A stretch of DNA of 64,000 nucleotides from Musa acuminata AAA Group (lineage: Eukaryota; Streptophyta; Magnoliopsida; Zingiberales; Musaceae): NCBI RefSeq assembly GCF_036884655.1, contig NC_088348.1, positions 20,654,501 through 20,718,500 of the forward strand. Reading direction: 5' to 3'. Of the stretch, positions 1-11,995 are shown piece by piece. How positions within the stretch are numbered: the stretch's first letter is position 1; the number at the start of each line of letters is the position of its first letter. The notes beneath the pieces are model-generated. The model was not told the origin of the DNA. It searched no databases and worked only from the letters and a program-made list of their open reading frames with translations. Both the position numbers and the translations under genes were made by a program.

Positions 1-1457
1 GAATCTATTTATATCATCTTTATTAATCTCTTGAACCATGAAATTGATTTTGATGGTTTGAATTTAATGGGTTTTATCGAAATCACAATCTTGATTTCTC
101 GAGATTTATTACATGAAATCTTTTATATGAATCAAGATTTTTCATGATCTCCTAAGAATTCTTTATGTTATTTATTTAAGAGGAGATGTGTCAATATGAA
201 TCATGTCTTTCGGTATTCACATGTTCTAATCTTTCATGATATGACTTTTATGCAATTCCTTGTATTCATGAAATGTTTATCTCAGCACCCAATTATTTTC
301 TTCTTGATATTCCTTATGTGATGATATGAATGCATGAAATATTCATGAATTTATTTTGATGTATACAATGATAAAATGGGGAGATGTTTTGATCATACAT
401 GGTAGGATATATTTTGACATTTAGATACCATCATTTGAATAGCTATGATAATGTTGCCAAAATGATGTATCATGAATGTTTGAATATCATGTATGATATG
501 CTAATAATAATGATTAATTTATTTGGTATCTTGCATGAAAAATGAAATGTAAGCTTTTTGAAATTGTGCATGTTTTAATTTGAATATATAATGATGCACA
601 AACAAGATTGATACTTACCTTTATCATAATTTGAATATATGAAATAAAGGGTCTTCCCTTCTTTTTGACAATGACAAAGGGAGAGCAAAACGTGCTAGAA
701 AGCAAACTTGCTAGCTTGTTAATCTCAAAAAGGAAGCAAGAAGTGCTATCTTGCAAATCTCAAGAGAAGCAATGTTTGCCAAGTTACACATTTTAAAGAG
801 AGGCAAAATAGTCCATCTTGCACATCTCATAAGATGTAAAATTTTGCTAACTTTTTTTCTGTGTAAAAGTTGATAGCTTACATACTATAAATTTGCATAC
901 CAAAAGTGCTATCTTGCCTATCTCAAGATGCAAAATATGCTAACTTGCACTTTACAATGGAAGCAAAATTGCTAGCTCAAACATTGCAAATGAAGCAAAA
1001 ATTGCTAGCTTGCAACTTGCATATTTCAAAAAAGCAAGTGTTGCTTTCTTGAACATCTTTAAATTTGCTAGCTTGTATGAAGTAGAACATGCTATCTTAC
1101 TACCTTGCATATCTACAACTTGATAGCTTGAATGTTCTAAGCATGATATTATACTCGCTAAATTTTGCTAGCTTCAGCTTGCATGATGATAAAACTTGAT
1201 GTTTATTATACAACGATTTGAACTTCTACTTCTAAACACATGAGAATTGTACTTCTCCCTTTTGTTGATGACAAAGGGGGGGGAGAAGTATGTTGTTGGT
1301 ATGTCATGATTTGATCATGACATGTTACTTGGATTTTTCAATCCAAGAGTTTCTATCAAAATGACATATTGATAGGGGGAGTTTGTTTAAACTCTGGGAG
1401 TTAAGGTAAACTCCATCGTTGATTGGTTGTCATCATCAAAATCAAAAAGGGAGAGAT
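1..1457 (+). other. 3' noncoding tail of a Sirevirus-like element, with polypurine tracts
   Basis: No gene is visible here. This AT-rich stretch matches the tail at 8424-9843 nearly word for word at its start. It carries the typical polypurine tracts: one after a pyrimidine tract at about 651-686, one at 1271-1287, a short one near 1374, and the final tract ending at 1457 just before the LTR. Between them runs a field of degenerate GCTAGCTTGCA-type repeats (about 690-1200). Several polypurine tracts between pol and the 3' LTR are a known hallmark of Sireviruses. Its gag and pol lie outside the window or were deleted. Confidence 0.8.
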
Positions 1458-3118
1458 TGTTGAATCTCGAATTTTGATGATAAAACCAATCAATATGTGT
1501 TTATGTTTTAATCTACGTTTTGAGTAGTGCAGGATGCTTCGATCAGGATGAGACAATTAAAGCAGGAAAATCATGTTAGGCCAGAGGAACCTGTCAGAAG
1601 ATTGGACGTCGGGCCGGTGGATCGGTCGACGTATCGATAGAAGGCTTTGGGCCGTGGATTTGGGCATCAGACTAAGAAGAGTGGAGATCATACGAAGGAT
1701 ATCGGAGTTGCGGAGTCAACTGGCCGATTGGGTAATAGGCTGCAAGAGAGGAAAATGCGCCGAAGAATCGGACGAAGCGTCGAGGGACCAATGACATGCC
1801 GGACAACTTGATTAGATGCTTAGGATTAATTGTCTAGATCGAAGTATGTTTTACATGTGCATGATTAACTACGATAGCAAGACATGAAGCAAAATGAAGT
1901 CTTGAAGTCAAGATCGAGATCACGTTGGGAGTTGGAGAGTTTGTCGGAAGTCCAGACGTTCGTCGGAAGTTCTACGGGAACCGGCCGAGACGTCGCGGAG
2001 CTTGCTAGAGAAGCTCATCGGAACTCGCCAAGAATATCATTGTGATGTCCAAGAGCTTGCTGGGAGTCCACCGGAACATTGCCGAGAGTTCATCGGAGGT
2101 TTGCCAGAAGATCACCGGAAGCTCGCCAGAAGAATTGACATAGGGATTCGTTTAGCTTAGAATATGTCTTAGGAATCATAGTTAGCACGTAATTGGGATT
2201 GGATTTGGGCCAACCCAATTAGGGTCCAACTAGGCCCATGTAATCACTGTGTTGGGCCCAATAACAATAAGAAGCCCAAACAGTGCCTCAAGAAGACTCA
2301 CCATCGTGGCATAGTCTTCGAGGCTGTGTCAGGCGGTGGTACCGCTAGTCTGGGCAGTTGTACCGCCCCTAGCAGGGTGCCAGACAGTGGTACCACTGGT
2401 CTGGGTGGTGGTACCACCCAGCACTCTGCCCCAGGCAGTGGTACCGCCAGACTTGGGCGATGGTATCGCCCAAGATAGTGTTAGTCAAATTGACACTGGG
2501 CGGTGGTACCGCCCAATGCAGATGGTGGTACCGCCTGTGCCCGAGGAACCCGAGATGAGATATTTTTAGGCTCGAAGTTTGAATCAACTTGAAGCCCATA
2601 AATACCCCTCCTATCCCTGGTTAAAGCACACAAGCACAGAAAGCAAAAAAGGAAAGAAACGCTGTAGAAATCAGTTGAGAAATCCCTCCTCTAGCTTAAG
2701 TGTTAGAATTCTATTTAAGAGAGGAGAGTGAGTGCTTGTAAGGGTTGTCTCCTAAACCCAATAAAAGGCGAAGAGGAGTGTAAGAAGGAGGTTGATTTTC
2801 ACCTAGTAAAGGAAGATCGTTAGTGGATGCCGATGGCCTCGACGGAAGAGGAATTGAAGGAGTGGATGTAGGTCATGATTGACCGAACCACTATAAACTC
2901 TCGTCTTCTCTGGTTTGCATTGTATTTCCTGCTATTACCTTACTACAAACCCCTTCAATAACTTACTGCCTTCAATACATTTATGTATGCTTTCAAGTTA
3001 AGTTTCCAAAATCAGTTTTACGTCAGAAACGATTTTTGTCGTACGAGATATTTGACAAAGTTGACGTTTTTATCTACTATACTAATTCACCCCCACCCCC
3101 CCCCCCCTCCTCTGAATG
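1458..3118 (+). mobile_element. LTR-a, + strand Sirevirus-like LTR
   Basis: It starts TGTTGAATCTC directly after the final polypurine tract. In order it holds a CpG-rich U3 module (about 1530-1850), a field of GTCGGAAG/GCTTGCCGG words (about 1920-2140), a palindrome array (2331-2545), a TATA-like CATAAATA at 2598-2605, and a leader. The 3' end is degraded: the usual CCTAACA is not clear and the poly-C run (3090-3108) passes into tail sequence, so the right boundary is approximate. It is joined directly to another tail (3119), which fits recombination between elements or a solo LTR. Confidence 0.8.
2331..2545 (+). repeat. Palindrome array GGCGGT-GGT-ACCGCC, about 8 copies
   Basis: About eight copies of a 15-bp near-palindrome, arms GGCGGT and ACCGCC around a 3-bp core (mostly GGT), are separated by short linkers. 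The array ends about 50 bp before the TATA-like box of LTR-a. Individual arms are decayed, for example GGTGGT/ACCACC and GGCGAT/ATCGCC, often with both arms changed together. Confidence 0.85.
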
Positions 3119-4493
3119 TTTTTGATCCTAATAGTACTTTCATTTTAAACGATGATATATATTTTTTGATTTGGCATAAAAAAAAGACAAAGGCATGCTT
3201 GTATGAAACAAACTAAACAGAGGAAACCTTTCTCCTTGAAAAATTTCTCTATTTTATCGATTTTTCAAAAAGGAGATTAATGAATCCATTTGTATTATTT
3301 TTACGAATCTCTTGGATTTTGATTTGATGATTTAAAATTGAATAAATTTTTATCCAAATCATGATCTTGATTCATTGATACTTATAAATTAAGATTTATT
3401 ATGAATCAAGATTTTTCATTAATCATTCTCCTACAATTCTACTTGATATTTTTTAAAGAAGAGATTTACTATATGAATCATGTCTTTTAGTATTCAAGTG
3501 ATTTTATCCTTCATGACATGATTTCTTTGTATTTATGGCTTGAAATGTTTTGGAATGATGCATGCAACACTATGATTTTTCCCTTAGATAAAAATGCATG
3601 CAACACTATGATTTTTGAAATAATATGAAAATCAATAATTATTATTTTCTAAAATAATACTCTGCATGTAATGATGATTTTATATTTTATATACATGATT
3701 ATTTGGTATTATGCATGCAATACTTTAACTTGTGATAATGATGCATGCAATGATGAAATATTTATGATAAAATAATTATTTTGACATTCATGACTTGAAT
3801 TTTCATCTATGCTATTTACTTTTGTCATAATTTAAAAATTGATATAAAGGGTCTTCCCTTCTTTTTGACAATGACAAAGGGGGAGCAAAACTTTCTAGAA
3901 AGCAAATTTTCTAGCTTGCACAATTCGAAAAGAAGCAAACTTGCTAATCTAAAAAAGGAAGCAAGAAGTGCTATCTTGCAAATCTCAAGAGAAGCAATGT
4001 TTTCCAAGTTACACATTTCAAAAAGAGGCAAAATAGTCTATCTTGCACATATGAAAAGATGTAAAATTTTGCTAACTTTTTTATGTGTAAAATTTGATAG
4101 CTTGTATACTATAAATTTACATACCAAAAGTGTTATCTTGCCTATCTCAAGAAGTAAAAATGCTAAACTTACACATCTAGCAAAAGTTACAAACTTCCAT
4201 AACTCTAAATTTTTGCTAGCTTGCATGATGATAAAAATAGATATTATATTTTTTAAGTAATGTATTGAATTTATATCTTAAACACATGATAGTTGGAAAT
4301 TCTCCTTTTTGTTGATGACAAAGGGGGAGAAGTATGTTGATGTCATGCATGATATGATCATGACATGTTACTTGGATTTTTGAATCCAAGAGTTTCTATC
4401 AATACGGCTAATTAATAGGGGGAGTTTGGTTAAACCCAGGAGTTACGGTTAACTCTGTCATCAGTTGGTTGTCATCATCAAAAAGGGGGAGAT
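3119..4493 (+). other. 3' noncoding tail of a second Sirevirus-like element
   Basis: No gene is visible. It opens with the GATCCTAA..GATGCATG..TTTGGCAT sequence also found at 8274 and 39320, which marks the post-pol tail. Polypurine tracts sit inside pyrimidine/purine hairpins at 3853-3885 and 4302-4330, and the last tract ends at 4493. A 36-bp tandem duplication (CATGCAACACTATGATTTTT) lies at 3561-3616. The gag and pol of this element are absent, so only tail plus the following LTR survive. Confidence 0.75.
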
Positions 4494-6858
4494 TGTTGAA
4501 TCTCATATTTTGATGATGAAATCAATCAATATGTGTTTATGTTTTAATCTATGTTTTGAGTGACGTAGGATGCTTCGATCAGGATGAAATAATTAAAGTA
4601 GGAAAAATCATGTTAGGCCAGAAGAACATGTCAGAAGATTGGATGTCGAGTTGGTGGATTGGTCGACGTATTGACAGAAGGCTTCAAGCCAAGAAGAGCA
4701 GATATTGCACTAAGGATATCAGAGTTTTGGAGTCAATTGACCGATTGGGCAATAGGCCATAGGAGTGGACGATGCACCGAAGAATCGGACGAAGCGTCGA
4801 GAGACCAATGACATGCCGGACAACTTGATTAATGCTTAGTATTAATTGTCTAGATTGAAGTTTGTTTTACATGTACAGGATTAACTATGATAGCAAGGCA
4901 TGAAGCAAAATAAAGTCCCGGAGTCAAGGACGCGATCACGTTGGGAGTTCGAGAGTTCGTCGGAAGTCCGGACGTTCGTCGGATGTTCTGGAGGAACCAG
5001 CCGAGAAGTCTCAGAGCTTGCTAGAGAAGCTCATCGGAACATGCCAAGAAGATCGTCATGAAGTCTAGGAGCTTGCTAGGAGTCCACCGGAACATTGCCG
5101 AGAGATCGTCGGAAGTTCACTAGAAGATCGCCGGAAGCTCACCGTAAGAATAAACTTACAGACTTTGTTTAGCTTAGAATATATCTTAGGAATCATAGTT
5201 AGCACGTAATTAGGCTTGAATTGGGCTAACCCAATTACGGGCTAGTTAGGCCCATGTCAGAACTATGTTGGACCCAATAAGAAGCCCAAACAATGCCCCA
5301 AGGAGTCTCACCGTCATGGCAATTGGGGCAATTGGGCCCTTGATAGACCCAAATTGGGCCGAATGGATCAGCCCATTCGGACCCAGATTTCTTGGCCAAC
5401 GGTGGCAACGCCTGATTGGGGCGGTTGCACCGCTTGGCAGAGCTTGGAGACCGAGCTCAGGCAGTTCCACCGCTTGTCAAGGGCGGTTGCACCGCCCAGC
5501 CTAGCTCGGAGACTAAGCCCTGGGTGGTGCCACAGCCGACCCAGGCAGTGCCACTGTTGGCCAAGAAATCTAGGTCTGAATGGGCTGATCCATTCGGCCC
5601 AATTTGGGTTTGTCAAGGGCCCAATTGCCCCAAGATTAAGTTAATTGGATCACCTCCCATTTCTAACTTAATCATCGTGATAACTATGATATTTCTTAAG
5701 ACATTTACTGCAACTTGCTTCGGTGCGTCAATCGCTTCTTCTGGTGAGCTTCCGACGAACTTCCGTCGATCATCCAATGAACCCTCGTTGATGCTCCTGC
5801 GGACTTCCAGCAAACTCTTGGACTTGCGACGATCCACATGGCGAGTTCCGACGAGCTTCTTTTGGCAAGCTCTTGGACTTCTCGGATTTGTTCCTATGAA
5901 ACCTCCGACGACCATCCGGACTTCTGTCGAATTCTCGAACTCCCAATATGATCATAGTCTTGACTCCAGTGCAACTCCTACTGCATGTCTTACATCTATC
6001 GTAGTTAATCCTGCACATGTAAAATAAAACTTCGATTGAGACAATTAATCCTAAGCAATTAACCAAGTTGTCCGACATGTCATTAGTCCCTCGATGCTTC
6101 ATCTGATTCTTCGGCGCATCATCCTCTCCTGCGGCCTATTGCCTAATCGGCTAGTTGACTCCGCAACTCCGATATCCTTGGGGCAATACCCACTCTTCTT
6201 GGCCTGATGCCCGAGTCCACGACCCGAAGCCTTCTATCGATACGTCGACCGATCCACCGGCCCGACGTCCAATCTTCTAACATGTTCCTCCGGCACAACA
6301 TGATTTTTTCTGCTTTAATTGTCTCATCCTGATCGAAGCATCCTACGTCACTCAAAACATAGATTAAAACATAAACACATACCAAGTGGTTTCATCATCA
6401 AAATATGAGATTCAACAAGAAATGCTGTAGAAATCACTTTAGAAATTCCCTCCTCCACTCTAAGTTTAGAATTTTGTAAGAGGAGTGTGAGTGCTTGTAA
6501 GGGTTGTCTCCTAAACTCGTGAAAAGGAGAAGAGGGGTGTATGAAGGAGTTGGTCTTCGCCTATTGAAGGAAGACCTCTAGTGGATGCCGGTGGCCTCAA
6601 CGGAAGAGGAATCAGAGGAGTGGATGTGGTAACGATTGACCGCACCACTATAAACAGTCGTCTTCTCTGATTTGCATTTATTCTTGCTATTAGCTTATTG
6701 CAAACCTCTTCAATAGCTTACCGCCTTCAATACTTTTATGAACTCGCTTTTAAGTTAAGTTTCTGAAAATGGTTTTATGTCGGAAATAGTTTTATAATAC
6801 GAAAGTTTTTAAACTGACATTATTTTACCACTGCATTATTTTTAAACCGACATTATTT
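4494..6858 (+). mobile_element. LTR-b, + strand LTR carrying an inverted LTR segment
   Basis: This LTR starts TGTTGAATCTC after a polypurine tract. It is normal + strand U3 to about 5397. The sequence then switches to minus-strand LTR, which ends at a clear GAGATTCAACA at 6417. The + strand leader resumes at 6418. The final 40 bp or so and the start of the primer-binding site are missing; only TCAGAGC (6861-6867) remains before the leader of element B. The inverted block contains its own CpG module and half an array. This is not a simple nested solo LTR, because the minus segment lacks its TGTTAGG end. Confidence 0.75.
5325..5631. repeat. Inverted repeat inside LTR-b: 73-bp arms, 161-bp loop
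   Basis: The left arm 5325-5397 and right arm 5559-5631 are reverse complements with about four mismatches. Both derive from the GGGGCAATTGGGCCC..GGCCAAG block that normally occurs once per LTR, next to the palindrome array. The loop 5398-5558 holds part of the array. This marks the strand-switch point of the rearranged LTR. Confidence 0.85.
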
Positions 6859-6903
6859 TATCAGAGCCGCGTTTTTCATATTTGGTTTCACACCCAAATT
6901 GAA

Positions 6904-7854
6904 ATGGCTCTTTTTGGCAACCAAGAGGGTCACTCTCTCATTCGTCCACCCTTTTTCAATGGGACGGACTACACTTATTGGAAAACTCGAATGAGAGTTT
7001 TCTTGCTTTCATTGGATTTGAATTTATGGCATATTGTCGAATCCAATTTTAAAAGGTCTTCTCTTCCAATGAAAGATTGGAATGATTTGGAGAAGAAGAT
7101 ATTTTCTTTAAATGTTAGAGCTATGAATGCTCTATTTTGCGCCTTAGATAAAATCAAGTTTAATCAGTTTTCTACTTGCAAAACAGCTTTCGATATTTGG
7201 TGTACTCTTGAAATCACGCATAAAGGAACTAGCAAAGTTAAAGATTCAAAAAATAATTTTTTAATGCATGATTTCGAGCTTTTTCGAATGAAGCCGAGCG
7301 AAACCGTTGATGACATGTACACCCGTTTTACGGATGTCGTCAATGGTTTAAAAACTCTTGGCAAATATTTTTTAAATTTTGAAATTGTTAACAAGATTTT
7401 ATGATCGCTCTCTGAAACTTGGGATTTAAAAGTAACAGCAATTCAAGAATAAAAAAATTTGAATACCTTTTCGATTGAAGAACTAATAGGGTCCTTGATG
7501 ACCTATGAAATGACGTGCAATACATATAAAGAACTTGAGAACCACCTTCCAAAGAATAGGAAGGTTTTTGGACTAAGAACAATCGAAGACCACTCGAGTA
7601 TAAGCTCAAGTGATGGTAAACTTGAACTCACTATGAAATTTAAAAAGTTTATGAAACAAGAATTGAAGAACAAAATTAAACTTAAAAAGAACGATCCTAC
7701 TTGCTTTGAACACAAGAAGAACACAAAGTGGCATGAATCGAGCTCCTCCGAAGATGAGGAGAAAATCAACAAAGGCGAGGTGGCAAACTACGCCTTAACG
7801 CCTTTCGACGTTGAGGTAATCAAAATGCCTTTAGTTTACTTCAAAATAATATGA
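6904..7854 (+). pseudogene. Gag of non-autonomous gag-only element B (two premature stops)
   Basis: This is capsid-type gag. It starts MALFGNQEG, followed by the family's PPFFNG..DYTYWKTRMR signature and FELFRMKPSE..DMYTRFTDVVN (about residues 120-145). One frame is kept throughout but is broken by a TGA at 7402-7404 and a TAA near 7450. Near the C-terminus, where autonomous relatives have CX2CX4HX4C, the sequence passes from CFEHKKN straight to the acidic SSSSEDEE stretch, so the zinc knuckle is lost. No second knuckle, protease, integrase, RT or RNase H follows; AT-rich tail starts at once. The same arrangement occurs in element G, so it predates this copy. The element would need pol from a relative. 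Confidence 0.85.
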
Positions 7855-9843
7855 TGCTTTTCATTATGCATTTTCCTTTTTTATTTAGTTTAGAATTAAT
7901 TTTCTTGAAAATTATATGTTTAATAATTTAATAATGAAAATGTAAAAATTAAGAATCATGCTTATCAATCTAGTAATTTAGAAAATAATCATGAAAATTA
8001 CATGTTTATGATAAACAAAATGATTTTGATTAAAAATACCTTATGAAATCATGCTAAGAAATAATAATGTGTATTATGTTGATTTCCATAATCATTTCTC
8101 GATTTTGATTAAATGAAATCATGTTTGAGTTAAAGTAATGCATAATGGTATAATGAAAATATTAAATATTTTGATTCCATGATTGACTATTTTTATGCAT
8201 AAGATTTTAAAATTATACATGATGATTTTTGTGATTTATTGGTCTTGATGGTTTTTATGATGAAATTTATTTTTTGATCCTAAATGTTGATGCATGTTTT
8301 TATTTGGCATAAAAGAAAAGAACATGCATGTATGAAATAAATCACATAAATTAAAACAACTAAAAAGTGGAAAGGTTTCTCCTTGAAAATTTTATTTTTC
8401 TGACTTTATCGATTTTTTCAAAAAGGAGATTAATAAATCTATTTATATCATCTTTATGAATCTCTTGAACCATGAAATTGATTTTGATGGTTTGAATTTA
8501 ATGGGTTTTATCGAAATCATGATCTTGATTTCTCGAGATTTATTATATGAAATATTTTATATGAATCAAGATTTTTCATGATCTCCTAAAAATTCTTTAC
8601 GTTATTTATATAAGAGGAGATGTGTCAAAATGAATCATGCCTTTTGGTATTCACATGTTCTAATCTTTCATGATATGACTTTTATGTAATTCCTTGTATT
8701 CATGAAATGTTTATCTCATCACCCAATTATTTTCTTCTTGATATTCCTTATGTGATGATATGAATGCATGAAATATTCATGAATTTGAAATGATACGTGC
8801 AATACTTATTATAATGATGTATGTGATGTATTGCTTATAATGTATCATGAATGCTCTAAATGATAAATGTTTGGTATCATGATCAAAATGTTGATAAACA
8901 CCTAAAAAATTTAATGTTTTTAGTATCATGTATGATATTCTCATGATGATGATTGATTTTTCGGTATCGTGTGTATGAAAAATGAAATGTAAGATTTTAA
9001 AATTTTGAATATTTTAATTTGAAAATATAATGATGCACAAATAAGATTGATACTTACCTTTGTCAAAATCTGAAAATTGATATAAATGGTCTTCCCTTCT
9101 TTTTGACAATGACAAAGGGGGAGATAAAAGATGCTAGCTCGCACAATTCAAGAAGAAAGCAAAAAATTACACTTCTCAAAAGAGAAGAAAGAACTAGCTT
9201 CTTGAACATCTCGAATTGTTAGCTTCCATATTGTAAAACAATGTAACATTCTATTAGCTTGCGTTTTTGCAAAGAAAGCAAAAATAATGGCACTTCTCAA
9301 AAGAGAAAGAGCTTGCTATCTTGAATATCACTAGCTTGCCTATCTTGAGAAGCAAAGAGTTGCTATCTCAAAAGAAGCAAAATTGCTATCTTGCACATCG
9401 CAAAGAAAAGCAAATTTACAATCTTATACAATTCTAAATTATTGCTAGCTTGTATATTGCAAAACTTGCTTTCTCTTTTAAACACTTGTTAGTTTGAACA
9501 TTGCAAAACAAACATGCTGAACTTGCATATCTAGCAAAATTTATAAACTTGCAAAACTTAAATTTTTGCTAGCTTGCATGATGATAAAACTTGATGTTTC
9601 TTATGCAATGATTTGAACTCATACTTCTAAACACATGAGAATTGTACTTCTCCTTTTTGTTGATGATAAAAGGGGAGAAGTATGTTGTTGACATGCATGA
9701 TTTGATCATGGTATGTTTGCTTGGATTTTTGAATCCAAGAGTTTCTATCAATATGGCATATTGATAGGAGGAGTTTGGTTAAACTCCGAGAGTTAAGGTT
9801 AACTCTATCATTGGGTGGTTGTCATCATCAAAAAGGGGGAGAT
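7855..9843 (+). other. 3' noncoding tail of element B
   Basis: About 2 kb of AT-rich sequence without a credible ORF. The first 350 bp align with the sequence just after the gag of element G (62620 on), and the rest with the tail at 1-1457. Polypurine tracts with facing pyrimidine tracts lie at 9091-9124 and 9647-9680, and the final tract precedes LTR-c at 9844. GCTAGCTTGCA-like words are scattered over 9120-9580. Confidence 0.8.
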
Positions 9844-10236
9844 TGTTGAATCTCGAATTTTGATGATGAAACCAATCGATATGTGTTTATATTTTAATCT
9901 GCATTTTGAGTGATGCAGGATGCTTCGATCAGGATGAGATAATTAAAGTAGAAAAATCATGTTGGGTAGGAGGATCATGTTAGAAGATTAGACGTCGGGC
10001 CAGTGGATTGGTCGACGTATCGATAGAAGGCTTCGGGCTGTGGATTCAGGCATCGGACCAAGAAGAGCGGACATTGCACTAAGGATATCGGAGTTGCGGA
10101 GTCAATTGGTCGATTGGGCAATAGGTCGTAAGAGAGGATGATGCGCCGAAGAATCGGACGAAGCGTCGAGGGACCATTGACATGCCGGACAAATTGTTTA
10201 ATGCTTAGTATAAATTGTCTAGATCGAAGTTTATTT
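9844..10236 (+). mobile_element. LTR-c, left part (split by element C)
   Basis: It starts TGTTGAATCTC after a polypurine tract and contains the CpG-rich U3 module. It stops at TTTATTT where element C begins, and its continuation is at 19404. The last five bases (TATTT, 10232-10236) are the left copy of the target duplication of element C. Confidence 0.9.
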
Positions 10237-11995
10237 TGTTAGGATTCAGAGCACTAAGAGGGAGGGGGGGTGAATTAGTGCAGCAGAAATCTTTCAACGA
10301 TAAAAAAACGTTCGAACGATAAAAACGATTTCGGTGTGAAAGCCGATTCTAAGATTACTTTAACTTAAGATCAAGCGAGATGATGTTAAAGTCAATCTAT
10401 GAAGGCAGTTTGCAGTTATGATGAAAACCAGAATATAAGTGCAAACTGAAATACGACGTTCGTACGAAGAAACTGATTTACATCTAAATGTTGATTCGTA
10501 AATCACTTGATTAGGCGAGATGCAGTTTAAGCAAGGATATAAAGACAGTTTGCAGTTATGATAGAAATCAAAACGTAAACGCAAACTGAAATATGATGAT
10601 CGTACGAAAAAACAGATTTACATCTAAACGCTGATTCGGAAAGTGCAAAGCTTGAAACTCGATCGTACATACACAGAAAGCAGTAAGCTTTAGAGGATGT
10701 TTGCAGTAAAGATAATATGCTAAAAGTAAATGCAAACTAAGATTTATAGTGGTTCGGTCAATCTTGACCTACTCCACTTTTGGCTTCCTCCACCGACGAG
10801 GTCATCAACGTCAACTAGAGGCCTTCCTTTAATAGGCGAAGGCCAACCACCCTTTTACAGTTTCACTCCTTTTGACGGGCTTAGGAGACAACCCTTACAG
10901 AATTTTCTCTCCTCTCTTTACAGCTCAGAACTTGGAAGAAAAGAGGGAGAAAAACTTTTGGCCTTTACAACAATTTTGAGCTCTAAAAATCACAGAACAA
11001 GATCAATATTTCGGTGTGTGTTCAGTGCTCTTTCAGTGCTGAATGGGTGGGGTATTTATAGGCCCTAACCCAGTTCAAATTTGGAGCTCAAAACTGTCAA
11101 TTCCCGAAATTTCGGGATCAGGTGGTTGCACCTCCTGGTTGGAGCGGTTGCACCGCTTGGCAGAGCTTGAAGACTGAGCCTCTGGGCGGTGCTACCTCCT
11201 GTTAGGGGCGGTTACACTTCTTGCCAGAGCTCGAAGACCGAGCTCAGGTGGTGCAACCTCCTGACTGAGGCGGTTGCACCGCTCAGCTAATGCTCGGAGA
11301 CCGAGCCCAAGCGGTGCCACCTCCTGTCAGGGGAGGTTGCACCGCCCAGTCTCGCTCGGAGACTGAGCCCAGGCGGTGCCACCGCTTGGCTGGAGTGGTT
11401 GCACCTCCCAGTCTCGCTCGGAGACTGAGCCCAGGCGGTGCAACCTCCTGCCTTAGGCGGTTCAACCGCTTGGCAGAAATCAGGGTCCGAATGGGTTGAT
11501 CCATTCGGCCCAATTTGGGTTTTTCAGGGGCCCAATTGCCCCAAGATTAAGTTAATGGGATCACCTCCCATTTTCAACTTAATCATTGTGCTAACTACGA
11601 TATTCCCCAAGACATTTACTGCAACTTGCTCCGGTGCGTCAATCGCTTCTTCCGGCGAGCTTTCGGCGAACTTCCGTCGATCATCCGATGAACCCTCGGT
11701 GATGCTCCTGCGGACTTCCGGCAAACTCCTGGACTTGCGATGATCCACTTGGCGAGTTTTGACGAGCTTTTTTGGCAAGCTCATGGACTTCTCGGATTTG
11801 TTCCCGTAGAACCTCCGACGATTGTCCGAACTTCCGTCGAACTCTCGAACTCCCAACGTAATCATTGTCTTGACTCCGACGCAACTCCTGCTGCATGTCT
11901 TACTTTCATTGTAGTTAATCCTGCACACTTATCTCGACATATAGATTAGATAACAAATGACAATTGACTTCATCATTAAAATCCGAGATTCAACA
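10237..11995 (-). mobile_element. 3' LTR of element C
   Basis: It runs 1759 bp from TGTTAGG to TTCAACA. Read in element sense it has U3 with the GCCGGAAG word field, a palindrome array (11110-11475, core GCA), a TATA box (TATTTATA on +, 11053-11060), and a leader with about 140-bp tandem units (10330-10680). The G run at 10261-10268 lies in the loop of the terminal hairpin. It lacks the CpG-rich U3 module seen in LTR-a, -b, -c, F and G. Confidence 0.9.

Noticed and set aside
2983..3216. + strand ORF of 77 codons at the end of LTR-a
   Set aside because: Crosses the LTR end and poly-C run; the Pro stretch is translated homopolymer.
5416..6027. Open reading frame of 203 codons across LTR-b
   Set aside because: It runs through the palindrome array and inverted LTR. 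The residues are translated repeat (PPL, AVPP); frames open in many directions because the array is GC-rich. No family resemblance.
11283..11949. Overlapping ORFs in the LTRs of C, D, E, F and G rich in AVPP, GGAT and SLPKK
   Set aside because: Shadows of the palindrome and GCCGGAAG repeat fields, repeated in every LTR in both strands.
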